From NCBI RefSeq assembly GCF_030272615.1, contig NC_081408.1, positions 60,474,114 through 60,538,113 on the forward strand: a DNA stretch of 64,000 bases, given 5' to 3'. The notes beneath the pieces were generated by a model that saw nothing but the letters and a program-made list of their open reading frames with translations, did not search any database and was not told the origin of the DNA. Within the stretch, counting starts at the first letter, position 1. The number at the start of each line of letters is the position of its first letter. Source of the DNA: Cryptomeria japonica. Taxonomy: Eukaryota; Streptophyta; Pinopsida; Cupressales; Cupressaceae. Below, in pieces: positions 22,561 to 33,284 of the stretch. Both the position numbers and the translations under genes were made by a program.

Positions 22561-23201
22561 CAACTGATAAATTAATTTGATATCTGAAAAGGGAAGATGA
22601 AAATTGATGCGGAGGAGACTAGAGCTGAAATGAACAAGATCTAGAAAAAGAAGGATGATGAGAAACCATCTGAAGATCCTAATTCTTCACCTAGTGTGGA
22701 GAATCCTTCACCGACAAACTAAGCTATTAAAAAGCTTAGGGGGAGCTTAATGTTAGATCCATTTCAAAACCCCCTGAAGGAATATGAGGTAAGTTAAATC
22801 TGCATACTTTGATGCATTATGATATTGAGAAGTGATTTTATGATCAAACTGGTAGGTTTGATGTGTTATGAGAACTGATAATATGTACTTTAAAGATGTT
22901 TTAGGGTTTTACCAGTAATAGCATTTAATGAGGTAGATAATGGGAAAATAAAAAGAACCTTGTGAATATCATTTGTCACTTTGGATTCTTGTGAGTACTC
23001 GAAGAAAGAAAAGAGAAGATGAAAGTTTGTGTTTTCAACATCTAATTGGATTGACAGAGATTTGAGAAGATTTGAGGTGATCCATAATCGACAATTGGCG
23101 AGTGAACGTTATTGGTGTCGAAATCATAAGTTGTGAAAGTGGTAAATGGCATTTAGCTGACAAAACCTATTTTCTGTATCTGAATTCTAAATCTTTTGAG
23201 A
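22561..23201 (+). other. ORF1-ORF2 spacer of copy 2 with internal purine tract
   Basis: A short acidic tail of ORF1 ends near 22720. AAAAAGCTTAGGGGGAGCTT at 22729-22748 resembles the 3' polypurine tract. The rest to 23201 is noncoding. Confidence 0.45.
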
Positions 23202-24394
23202 ATGGATACCATGCATCTAGTAGATGTTATAGACATACCTCATCCTGAATTTAAAAGGCACCCGTTTAATCTGTTGAAACTAATCCCACTAGAGCCCTGT
23301 CCTGAGTTCCCTATGGTTACATGTAGATGATGTTAGATCTTTTTATCATTGCAAATTGGAGGATCTTGGTATTTATGCAATCTTTGACCAATATAAATTG
23401 CTATGTGATGAGAATGAAGTGATGAAGGAACAGTTTAAGAAGGTTACCGAGAAAGGTTTTCACCAAACACTAAATTCCATTGATGATTTTGATGGTGAAC
23501 ATGTCAAATATGTTCTTAGCAGGATTCATGACCAATTTATGTGGCTCGATAGAACACATAAAATTACAAAAGAAGTTATTCATGCAGTCACCAGACTTTT
23601 TGCCACCAATGAGGTTCCAATCTTGAGATCCATTCCAAAGAGTGATATTGAAAGGCTGACTAATTCAAGATGAAATGGAAGAGAAATGACAGTGAATAAT
23701 ATTAATGATACAATAGTTAAATATGCTTCAATGGTTATTGGTTACCAGATATATCATTCTAGTAGGATGAACATCATCCCTTCTGCAACCATTCATACTG
23801 CATATCAAATGATAAAGGAATATGTTGATTATGATTTGTCTGAGGCATTGCAAAGTCAAATGATCCTGAATCTTGAGTCCATCAATAAGGATAAGAGATT
23901 GAATTTTAAATGTGGACAGTTGGTCATTGGTTTATTTTTTTACTTTCAAAATTGTTTTCTTGGGATCGATGATGTTTAGTGGTCTAATGACACACCAATG
24001 CTACTACAAATGAAGAACAACATTAGAATGTTGGGTAATGGTTTTGATAAGATTTCATGGGGATATTATAAATATTTTCAGAAAAAGTTGCATTCAAGAG
24101 AAAGGTTACCGAAGAGTATTGTCAAGAAATATGAGAATACAATTTGTTTCATGGTTGATACAGATACCTGTATGATGGAAGCAGTTGATCCGAGGACAAC
24201 TTTGGTGATGCCTATGGGTTATGAAGTCAAGATGGATCTTTTGGTGGCATATCTTGATAACTTGTTAACTCAATTGGTAGATACAACTGCATAAAGATTT
24301 GGCACCTACAAGGAGGAATCTCTACAGGTGCACTCTGAATTAAATAGACTGGTAATTGCTAAGAAGTGAGAAAGAAAGTGGAGGCATTTGCTGA
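23202..24394 (+). pseudogene. ORF2 N-terminal domain, copy 2
   Basis: ATG at 23202 opens a short piece (MDTMHLVDVIDIPHPEF...) that stops near 23330. After a frameshift, one frame runs 23356-24294 with stops at 23671 (TGA), 23977 (TAG) and 24292 (TAA). It shows F-M-W-L-D, H-K-I-T-K-E, S-M-V-I-G-Y and the H-T-A-Y-Q-M block, then E-A-V-D-P-R-T-T and M-G-Y-E-V. These match the landmarks of copies 1 and 3 in the same order. The ORF is then split by the Gypsy insertion at 24395 and resumes at 30875. Function unknown. Confidence 0.7.
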
Positions 24395-25585
24395 TGTAGT
24401 GTCATGAAATTGTGCCTCCTATAATTTTAACCATATTTTAGGTCCTCACCTTGGCAACAACATCTTCTTCTCTAACCAAGACCTATTTTTGCATTTTCAC
24501 CCTTGACCCCTTCCTGTTTGAGCCCTGAGATAGACTCAGGACCCTGTCCAGGCCCCAAGATAGGGTAGGACAATGACATGGTGCCCCTGCCCCCTCTAGG
24601 ACAAGGGTGTGGTGCCCCTATCCCACCCTCTTAGGGTGGCCCCAAGATAGATCCCCCTGACCCCATTTGCACTTCAAGATCTTAAATCTCCCCGATGTCG
24701 ACCTTTTATGAGATGGATTAATCTTCAAGAGGCATGTATAAAAGGGAGTTAGTTTTCTCATTTTTAGGAGGAAGGAGGGGAGGCGAATATCAAGCAAAGG
24801 GATGATAAGCAAGCATAGGCAAAGATATACATCATCAAGCATTCAAGTCTTCTTCATTCATCCATTGGAGCAATATTTCAACATTCATTTGCAAGCATGT
24901 ATGTGTGTTAGGGTTTTGTCATGTTACATTCCATTTCATGCAACACTTGTGATTACATTCAAGAAGCAAAGCAATCATCATCAATGAATTGCAGATCGAC
25001 AAGGTATACATTTCCATTTTTTACATTCAAGCATTTGCAATTACTTTCTTTAAAGGTTGATTCCTCAACCGAGGTTTGACTGAAGACAACCCCTATCCAC
25101 AACCTCTTTTCCTCTTTTTTCTGTGTGTAGGTTGTAGGTGCATAGCTGTAATTTTAGGTCTGGGCTTCATTTGCAGAGACATAAGAACCCTTTTCATTTC
25201 ACGAATTTTGTGGAGGACCTTGTACATTTCCGTCACGATCATGACAAATTTTCTCCAAATTTGTAGGGCAGATTCGTATCAGTCTAATTAGCTCAGATAT
25301 GAAGTTACAATGCGATCTTGAACCAGTAGCTCCTCATTTCACTCAATCTCTCTCTTTGTTCCACATAGTCAACAAGTCAACTTTCCTATTTACAAAAGAG
25401 GGTAAATAACATTTCAAACCATTTCAATCCACTTGGAATTCACATCTTTGTCTCTCTTGGATTTGGATCTAGTGAATTCAAGCCCCTCTTTTGAATGTAA
25501 AGTTCTCCCAAGCGAAAATCATCCTAGTGGCTTCCTTTCTCTCTCCTAGGTGGGGAGTCACTAGGATCCAATTTTCCACTTTACA
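24395..25585 (+). repeat. 5' LTR of the nested Gypsy
   Basis: TGTAGTGTCATGAAATTGTG to TTCCACTTTACA. It aligns end to end with 29690-30874 with scattered mismatches and small indels. Confidence 0.9.
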
Positions 25586-25587
25586 TT

Positions 25588-25604
25588 TTGTGAACCCTAC
25601 GTCC
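25588..25604 (+). other. Primer-binding site of the nested Gypsy
   Basis: TTGTGAACCCTACGTCC, 2 bp after the LTR. Compare TTGGTGAACCCAATGTCC at 6111. Confidence 0.6.
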
Positions 25605-26263
25605 TACATCTTAATTCTGATTTCTCATTATTAGATCTGATTAATTGCAATTTGAATTTCAAAATTTAATTTCCAAGTTTGATCTTTTTGCAAATTTTAG
25701 AGGTTAATTGCATAAAAAACCTTAATTTTTCATTTTGAGAAAATTAAGCTTGTAAAGTGCAACTTTTTAATTGTTTGTTTTAGATATGATTTTCATCTCA
25801 AAATTGAAATTCAAATCTATCTCTTTATTCTAAAAAATTCAGTGGTTAAATCATAAAACCCTAATTTTTAAGATTCTTCTATTTTTGACCTTTGAGTGCA
25901 AGTTTGATCGATCTAGACATCTCCAAATTGGCTGTTTGTTTGGATTCCACATTAAAATCATAATCTCTATCATCCCTAAAAAATTTGAAAAAAATTGGTT
26001 GGACCGTGTGCTTTCCCACCACGGTCCTCGACTTTTTTCTCAAAATTTCGAGAGACAGAATTGACTGTGTTTTTCTGCTTAAATCCAAAAAATTGGTGTA
26101 CTTTATCAATTTTAACACCCTCTAAGGTCGAACACAAATTCAAATTTCAAATCTGCAATTCAAATTCCATTTTCCCTCCTTTATTCAATTTTCTATGCAT
26201 GTATGGGGTGAACATTATTATGGTTAAATGACATATGAGTTTGTTGTTTGATCATAAGTGCAT
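25605..26263 (+). other. Leader of the nested Gypsy
   Basis: An AT-rich untranslated leader with several in-frame stops on the plus strand. No gene is seen. Confidence 0.5.
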
Positions 26264-27100
26264 ATGGAATTCTTATCTTATTTTCATAATTCAATTTCAA
26301 GCTACATTAAAGATGTTCATGATGTTCCCTTTCATGCATATGATGATAGCCTAGTTCTCCCTTTCATTCATACCTATGATTTACCTTCTCCCAAAATTGA
26401 TCTCATTATTGAGGGAAAATTGGTGCAAAAAGGGAATATGGACACTTCTTTCAAAGATCTCCCTCCTAAAGATGAATCTTTGGATATTTGTGTTCCTTCT
26501 TCTCCTAAAAAGTACCTCCCTCATAAGGATTATTCGGTGCAAGAGGATGATATTATGACTACTTATCCTAGTGATACCATACCTTCTTTTCATGATCTTC
26601 CCTCAAAAGATGAAGCATTAATTACAAATGATAGTCATTTTTCTAATGAGTATCTTGAACATGAAGATACCTTAGAACAAGAGGATGCTATTATTTCTCA
26701 TCATAATTCTCTCTCTCCCAAAAATCAAGAGCCTAACAAAAATCAAATCAATTCCATTCGTGTTCCTACAAAACCAAAAATTCTTCCTGATTATCATGTT
26801 GTGCCTTACACATATACTAATGAGGTAGTTGATGAGAACATAAGTGAGGCATCATATTATTTCTTAGTTACTAAAATCCTCTCTTCAATTCACTCAAATA
26901 CCCCATCTCCTACCAAAGAAGTTCCTAAAGAAGAACTCTTAAAGGATGATTGGGGTTCCTTAGATTTCACTCCTACCTTTTCTAGAAAGTCTAAGATTCC
27001 TGAATTTCACATTCCCAATTTTTCTCTTAAAACAAATCTTGAAATTGATTGGGCCTCTTTAAAATTCAATCTCATTCCCTCTAGGAGTGAACCTTCTTGA
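26264..27100 (+). CDS. Gag-like ORF of the nested Gypsy
   Basis: An uninterrupted frame of about 278 codons from ATG at 26264 (an in-frame GTG at 26258 precedes it). The protein is acidic and Pro/Ser/Asp-rich. It contains repeated short blocks of the form D-L-P-x-K-D-E (residues about 65-75 and 110-120) and repeated W-x-S-L-x-F near the C-terminus. There is no transmembrane segment. It ends in TGA, and the Cys/His remnant lies 200 bp further on. It is probably the N-terminal part of a Gag or an accessory protein. I do not recognise a named domain. Confidence 0.5.
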   Translation: MEFLSYFHNSISSYIKDVHDVPFHAYDDSLVLPFIHTYDLPSPKIDLIIEGKLVQKGNMDTSFKDLPPKDESLDICVPSSPKKYLPHKDYSVQEDDIMTTYPSDTIPSFHDLPSKDEALITNDSHFSNEYLEHEDTLEQEDAIISHHNSLSPKNQEPNKNQINSIRVPTKPKILPDYHVVPYTYTNEVVDENISEASYYFLVTKILSSIHSNTPSPTKEVPKEELLKDDWGSLDFTPTFSRKSKIPEFHIPNFSLKTNLEIDWASLKFNLIPSRSEPS

Positions 27101-27295
27101 ATGTGAGCGACAAAGTCATGAGAAATTACATTTTCCTTTGTCCACATCTTCTTCACCATTGTCTGTAAATCCACACCTTCTCATTCTAATTTTGAGTTAA
27201 AACAAGAACATTTGTTGACCAATCTTCTAAACTCCAAATTCATATCTCCTCTTTGTCTTAAATGAAGAAGAAAACATAAACAACATTCTCAAACT

Positions 27296-27405
27296 TCTTC
27301 TTTTTGTAAATATCATCAAAACCATGACCATTCTACAAATGATTGTCAAGCTTTGAAAACACAAATACAACATTGCATTGATTCAGGCATTTTAAAAATA
27401 ACATT
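27296..27405 (+). pseudogene. Gypsy Gag C-terminal Cys/His motif remnant
   Basis: One frame reads C-K-Y-H-Q-N-H-D-H-S-T-N-D-C followed by Q-A-L-K-T-Q-I-Q and S-G-I-L-K. This matches the C-x-x-H ... H-x-T-x-x-C-x-x-L-K pattern at the end of Gag in many plant Gypsy elements. Stops on both sides separate it from the ORF ending at 27100. Normally protease would follow; here the element goes to repeats instead. Confidence 0.6.
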
Positions 27406-27639
27406 TGACAATGAATGTCATATTCATCATGATCATTTAAAATAACATTCAAATTCATATTATGTTTCTCCTCACTATGTGACATAGTTAGCCTACCTAT
27501 TGGGGGCTCTTTGTCATTCATGGTGGTACAATTTTAGGTGCAAACATACTTAGTGAGCAACATAATAGCCTATTTATTATTTCCTCTATACTTGGGGGGA
27601 AAGAATATTCCTTTTCCTCTTTCTACAGTTTCACTATTT

Positions 27640-28200
27640 TCTTTATGGAGTGCATTATTCATAAACTTGATGTCCTTTATTGCATGGAGTTTTCTTTTAT
27701 GCGAGCGCATGTTTGTTCTGTGCTTAGGATATTTTCCTTGTTTTAAACGGTACGTCTATTATGAACAATATCTCCTTAGAAAACCTTTGTGAACCTTCTT
27801 ATTTCTCACTCTTTGCAAATTTCCTTTTCTATTGCATTATTCATAAACTTGATGTCCTTTCTTGCATGGAGTTTTCCTTCATGCGAGTACTTGTCTATTC
27901 CGTGAGTGGGATCTTCTCCTTGCTTGAAGTGGTACGTTTATTATGAATAATCTCTATTTAGAGGACTTTTGTGAACCTCATTCTTCTTCTTTTTCTCTTT
28001 GAAAATGACGTCTTCTATTGTGTTATTCATAACTTGATGTCCTTTCTTGAATGGAGTTATCCTTCATGTGAGCACACGTCTGTTCCTTGGTTAGGACGTA
28101 TTCCTTGCTTGAAACGATACATATTTTATGAGAAATACCTCTCTAGAAGTTGTGTAATTCTTCTCACTGTCATACGCTTGGGGGGAAATGATCTCTCTCC
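27640..28200 (+). repeat. Imperfect tandem repeat, about 184 bp x 3
   Basis: The block TGCATTATTCATAAACTTGA recurs at 27651, 27833 and (as TGTGTTATTCATAACTTGA) 28019, so periods are 182 and 186 bp. Each unit also contains CATGGAGTT, a GCGAG or GTGAG block, a GGTACG-like block and GTGAACCT. A partial fourth trace occurs near 28255. Short frames in the repeats are not thought to be coding. Confidence 0.8.
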
Positions 28201-28795
28201 CTCTCTCTCTCTAGGGATACACCTTTCCATACTGTGTGGATGGTGTGAGATTTATTATTTGATGTCATTCCTTGTGTAAAATTGTTGGATGTTTTCTCAA
28301 GGATTCTCTCTTATACAAGAGGTGTCAGTCCTTGACTACAACCTCTTTTCACATTTGGTAATGTACATATATGATAAATTCACCCATCCCTCTCGGGTCG
28401 CGAGTCATACTTCATCGAGAATCCCTTTCACCTAGGAATAGGAGGAAGGATTGCATTCTTGTTATCTTCTTTTCTTTGTGCTAGAAGATGTTATATTTGT
28501 CTAAGACAACTCCTCTTGGGGGTAGATTTCTTTTGAACAAAGATCTCTTCTCCTCCAAGGATCACCTTTACACTTACAAAAAGATATCTCTTTTCAACTA
28601 TCTTATCCTTGCTTGAAGGGTATTCCTTCTCTTGCTTGGTTTTATAACATTGTTGGATGACGGATATCTTCTTTGTGTTGAAGGTAGGCATCCTTGTTCT
28701 TATTTCCTTAAGATAACAACATTAACATATGTTCACATCTTAAGGAGGGACACCCACATTGCTCATTTGTCATATACTTCTCTCATGCATTGAAC
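28201..28795 (+). other. Noncoding interior of the nested Gypsy
   Basis: Pyrimidine-rich, with a CTCTCTCTCT run at about 28197-28212. No ORF or known signal is seen. Confidence 0.4.
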
Positions 28796-28985
28796 AATGG
28801 GACATTCTTGGAAGCAGAGGGAAGCCTCTTAGAGAAAGATGTTATCACTTTTTATAGTGGGTCATTCTTGAAACCAAAGCATGATCTCTTAGAGAGAGAT
28901 GACACCACTTTTCTTTTATGCGGGGTGATTATTCTCAGAACCAGAGCACATACTCTTAGAGGAGGATGTCACACCTTTCTTGACA
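28796..28985 (+). repeat. Tandem repeat, about 60 bp x 3
   Basis: GACATTCTTGGAAGCAGAGG (28801), GTCATTCTTGAAACCAAAGC (28861) and GTGATTATTCTCAGAACCAGAG (28925) start three units. Each contains a CTCTTAGAG block and then GATG plus CAC. Confidence 0.75.
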
Positions 28986-29671
28986 CATGTATTATACATT
29001 TTATACAGGTTGTAGCGTACTTGGGCATAGACTCCTATGAGGTGCTTCGAACCTCACTTGCACACACACACGCTGGAGGTTGGGTGGAAATAACGGTGTT
29101 CCCACTCTTCTCCCTTACATGGATCACCTAGACACGCTCTAAGGGAGAGATTTTCCATGTCCTTCTCTCCATGGATAACCTAGTTTTAGGGTTGAGACAT
29201 CCATGGTTTCTTTCTTCTTCACCTTTTTTCTCATGGATCACCAAAGTGAGTATTCATGTCCTCTCTCTTCTTCCTCTCATAAACTCATAGTTTTACTATT
29301 GATGGTTAATGGATGATGTTAGCTTTTCTCTTTTATGTGATCTCTCATGTTTATGTGATGGCATTTGTCTTTGTGCCTTGATTAGTTGTTGAGATATCTG
29401 AGTATCGAGGTCTCTTTGGCTAGTTGGTTTGTCATCTTGTGTCTTTTCTTGCCATGTGTCTTTTACACTTTGTTTTTTGTTTTGTGCATCTTGTTCCTTT
29501 TATTTTGTGTGCTCTTGCGTATGTTTGAGTGAGTTAAGATCCTAAGATTGGGGGCTTGGTTCCTTGAGATTAGTGACATCTTATACTCCTTGTGATCTTG
29601 CTTTGCCTCTCTCATCTTCATCTCTCTCTTACTTCTACTTTACCGACAGTAGTGGTGTAAGCCATACTCCC
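28986..29671 (+). other. 3' untranslated part of the nested Gypsy
   Basis: Low-complexity C/T- and G/T-rich sequence leading to the polypurine tract. No ORF is supported. Confidence 0.4.
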
Positions 29672-29689
29672 GCTAAAGTGGGGGCTAAA
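29672..29689 (+). promoter_or_regulatory. Polypurine tract of the nested Gypsy
   Basis: GCTAAAGTGGGGGCTAAA directly before the LTR TG at 29690. Confidence 0.85.
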
Positions 29690-30874
29690 TGTAGTGTCAT
29701 AAAATTGTGCCTCCTGCAATTCTAACCACATTTAGGTCCTCACCTTAGCGACAACATCTTCTTCCCCAACCAAGACCTATTTCTGCATTTTCACCCTTGA
29801 CCCCTTCCTGTTTGAGCCCTGAGATAGCCTCAAGACCCTGTTTGAGTCTTAATATAGGGCAAGACTAGGGTGTGGCACCCCTGTCCCCCCTAGGATAGGG
29901 GCATGGTGCCCCTATCCCACCCTCTTAGGGTGGCCCCAAGATAGGTCCCTCCAACCCTATTTGTACTTTGGGATCCTAAATCTCCCCAATGTCAGCCTTT
30001 TATGAGGAATTAATCTTCAAGAGGCATGTATAAAAGGGAGTTGGTTTTCTCATTTGCAAGAGGAAGGAGGGAAGGCGAATTTCAAGATAAGGGATGATAA
30101 GCAAGCATAGGTGAATATATACATCATCAAGCATTCAAGTCTTCTTCATTCATCCATTGGAGAAAGATTTCAACATTAATTTGCAAGAATGTATGTTTTT
30201 TAGGGTTTTGTCATGTTACATGCCATTTCATGTAGCACTTGTGATTACATTCAAGAAGCAAAGCAATCATCATCAACAAATTGCAGATATACAAGGGATA
30301 CATTTCCATTGTTTACATTGAAGCATTTGAAATTACTTTCTTTCAAGGTTGATTCCTCAACCAAGGTTTGATTGAGGCAAACTCCTATCCACAACCCCTT
30401 TTCCTCTCTTTTTTGTGTGTAGGTTATAGGTGCGCAACTATAATTGTAGGTTTGGGCATCATTTGTAGAGACAGAAGAAACCTTTTCGTCTCACAGATTT
30501 TTTGGAGGACCTTGTACATTCCCGCCACGGTCCCAACAAATGTTTCTCCAAATTTGTAGGGCAGATCCATATCAGTATAATTAGCTCAGATCCGAAGTTA
30601 TAATGCGATCTCGAACCAGTAGCTCCTCATTTCACTCATCTCTCTTTGTTCCACATAGTCAATAAGTCAACTTTCCTATTTACAAAAGAGGGTAAATCAT
30701 ACTTCAACCCTTGCAATCCACTTGGAATTCACATCCTTGCCTCTCTTGGATTTGGATCTAGTGGATTCAAGCCCCTCTTTTGAATGTAAAATTATCCCAA
30801 GGGAAAACCACCCTAGTGGCTTCCTTTCTCTCTCCTAGGTGGGGAGTCACTAGGTTACAATTTTCCACTTTATA
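29690..30874 (+). repeat. 3' LTR of the nested Gypsy
   Basis: Pairs with 24395-25585. The terminal CA has become TA at 30873-30874. Confidence 0.9.
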
Positions 30875-32960
30875 GATGAGCAACAAGGTTTTACAAAGGA
30901 AGCCATTGCAAAAACAAGAGAAAGACATGCAACACAACAAGCAGAAGCATCTAGCGCTCAAACCGGTACTAGCACCAATAGGAAAACAAGGAGTACAATG
31001 GTAAAAGAGACACCTGCAGAGGCAAAGAAGGAGAAACCTTCCAAGATTCAATTCAAGAAAAAAGGTAAAGTCATTGAGCCCCTTGCACCCAAAGCACCCA
31101 AGGTGAAAGAAGTTTACAAGAAGAGGAAAAAGGAGAAAGAAAAGAGACTGGCAACTGAAGAAGAAGAAACTGAATCAGAAGTTGAAAATAAAGCTTTGAG
31201 ATCTAGTGGTACAAAGTCAAAGGTTATAGGAGCGTCTACTATCAAATCCATCAAGAAAACGGTAACTAAGCTTACAGTTTTTGAAAAGATGTTTATGCAT
31301 ATTAAGGAATATGGAATTCTTAAGGGCTTGGATAAACTGTATGATAAGTTTCGTGAGGATGAACAAAGATAGATAGTGGATGCAGTAGTTTTTATGATGG
31401 ATAAATATAGTAAAGATTTAATTGAATTGCAAGGGAAGATTCCAAATTCTTTTTATGACAAAATAGATGCAAGATGGCAGGATGCTCTGAAATATGATAG
31501 AGAATTTATTGAATACATTCTTAAAAATATGCAACTTGAAGCTACAAGAGAGGAGATAGATGAAATTCTTGTAAAGGCTAAATCATCTTTTCGATCCAAG
31601 AAAAGGTTGAGAAGACTATTAATTCGTGAGACCCAATTAGTTCACATAGAAACTAAGTTGATATTGAAGAAATTACCAGGTTTGATTCTTGATAAGGAAG
31701 AGCAACTGGAGAAGTTTGAGACAAAGGATATTCTGGATAAGGCTGATATAAGTGACTTTCAACCTGATGAAATTGTAATGGGAGACTAACCGGTAGATGA
31801 TCAATCGGTCAACACATAGACAAAGATAGTTGTCATTACTGATGATGACATCGATACTAATTATGTTGATGCAACTGATAAAGTAAAAGTGCACGTTGAT
31901 GATTTGCAAATATCTGAACAACAACAGGGACATGAAGAGAGGAAAGAGAAAGAAAACAAGAGCTCTGAAGAGCCACCTATACATACACAGATTGTTGGTA
32001 CTCATCCGCTATCGATAAATGATAGTGAAAAGAATAAGGAAGAAGAAAAGACAAAGGATAAACTTGAAGAGGAGAAATAGGGAGAAGAGAAGAAAATAGA
32101 GAAATTTGAACCTAAAGTATCACCTCTATCATTTACTTCTAGGAAGAAAATTGATGATGATGAGGGTGATGTTGCATTAAGTATACAAGGACCCATTAAT
32201 ATGGATATGTTGAGTTCTACATAATTAATGGAGATTTCAATTGCAATAAAGTTTAGAGAAAATAAGAAGAGAATGAAGGAACAACATGAAGAAGTTGAGA
32301 TTATCAAACATGCAGTTGAAATTTTATCAAGCTTATTGCTAGAGACTGATACAAACAATTTTACTACATTTATTGATAAGCTAGGTCAATTGGTTAATGA
32401 TGTTGCTGAATTGATGAAAACATTTGAGGATGCAGCCTATGTTTGTGCAGAAAAGGAGTATAAGAAGCAAAGGACAAAGTAGTTAATGAAGGATATAGAT
32501 AAAACTAAAGTTTCTTTAACTGTTAATAAGGACCACTTGATGGAAGCATTGTAGACTGATGGTAAGATCCTTTCTACTATGGCAAAAGTTTCTTTATTTT
32601 GTGATGATTTGGTAAAGAAGAAGTAGGAAGTAGAAAAAGAACTTGAAGTTCTAAGTGATTCATTTAAGCCCCTGAATGATTCCACAATATACTATGGACA
32701 GTTGGTTGTTGAACATCAACATAAGCTGAAAGCTTATGAAAATCAATAGGTAAAGAGAATAACATCCCTACAGGAACTACAAACACACTTGATACTGAAA
32801 GTTGAAATCTTGCAGAGAGGGTATAAAGAGTCATAGATGCCATGGAGGAGCTTGCTGGGTAGATGAGGACACATGTGGAGATAAGCAACACTATTTTGGA
32901 GACCTGGCATAATGATCTGAAGTAGTTGAAATCTCATTTTAGTGATGCTTTTTCTAAAAT
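30875..32960 (+). pseudogene. ORF2 second domain and coiled-coil tail, copy 2
   Basis: A single frame from the Gypsy insertion to about 32840, broken only by stop codons; of ten, eight are TAG and two TAA. The first 130 codons are very Lys/Glu-rich. Next is the helical domain (about 31270-31660) with Y-G-I-L-K-G-L-D-K-L-Y, M-D-K-Y and F-Y-D-K-I-D-A-R, aligning to copies 1 and 3. Then comes an acidic linker, and a long coiled coil from about 32228. Together with 23202-24394 the intact protein would have been roughly 1,000-1,100 residues. A structural or nucleic-acid-binding role is possible but unproven. Confidence 0.7.
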
Positions 32961-33258
32961 TTCATTGTAAAAACATTTTGAACTCCTATATCTATATATG
33001 CTATGAAATTTTGATGCAATTTTGATGTAAATGTATTTATCTTTTCATGCACTTACTTTCCTTTGTCATTTTTATCAAAGGGGGAGTAGTTGTTGAAAAG
33101 AGTCAGTCAAATTTTGTTGTAATCATAATGGGGAGTAGTAGTATGAGTGTTGTAAGGGTTAAATTTTTTGTAATAGCATGTGATTGCTAAGGGGGAGTAT
33201 GTGTCATAAATAGAGTCAATTTTTGTATTGCACACTTATACAATTTTTTTCCTAAGTG
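32961..33258 (+). other. 3' untranslated region of copy 2
   Basis: Noncoding. GGGGGAGTA-type purine runs occur at about 33080, 33131 and 33190 before the true polypurine tract, each after TCAAA or CTAA. Confidence 0.5.
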
Positions 33259-33284
33259 TTGCCATCAATGCCAAAGGGGGAGAT
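33259..33284 (+). promoter_or_regulatory. Polypurine tract and hairpin arm of copy 2
   Basis: TTGCCATCAATG (33259-33270) is followed by CCAAAGGGGGAGAT and the LTR at 33285. The arm is complementary to CATTGATGGCAA in the LTR (perfect in the 5' LTR at 20246, one mismatch in the 3' LTR at 33345). Confidence 0.85.

Larger units (their letters stand above)
24395..30874 (+). mobile_element. Gypsy-type element without pol, nested in copy 2 ORF2
   Basis: LTRs at 24395-25585 and 29690-30874, a primer site at 25588, a Gag ORF (26264-27100), a zinc-finger-like remnant, tandem repeats and a polypurine tract at 29672-29689. Flanks are GCTGA (24390-24394) and GATGA (30875-30879), a 5-bp target duplication with one mismatch. 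The AGTGGGGGCTAAATGTAGTG junction is typical of plant Gypsy elements of the Tat/Athila group. No protease, RT or integrase is visible in the 4.1-kb interior, so it is a second pol-less element. Confidence 0.82.

Noticed and set aside
27640-28200. Regular repeats as a CRISPR-like array
   Set aside because: Period is about 184 bp with the whole unit repeated imperfectly; there are no short repeats with unique spacers.
30767-31051. 94-codon minus-strand frame with Cys-rich sequence
   Set aside because: It spans the junction of the nested Gypsy LTR and copy 2 ORF2, so it is accidental.
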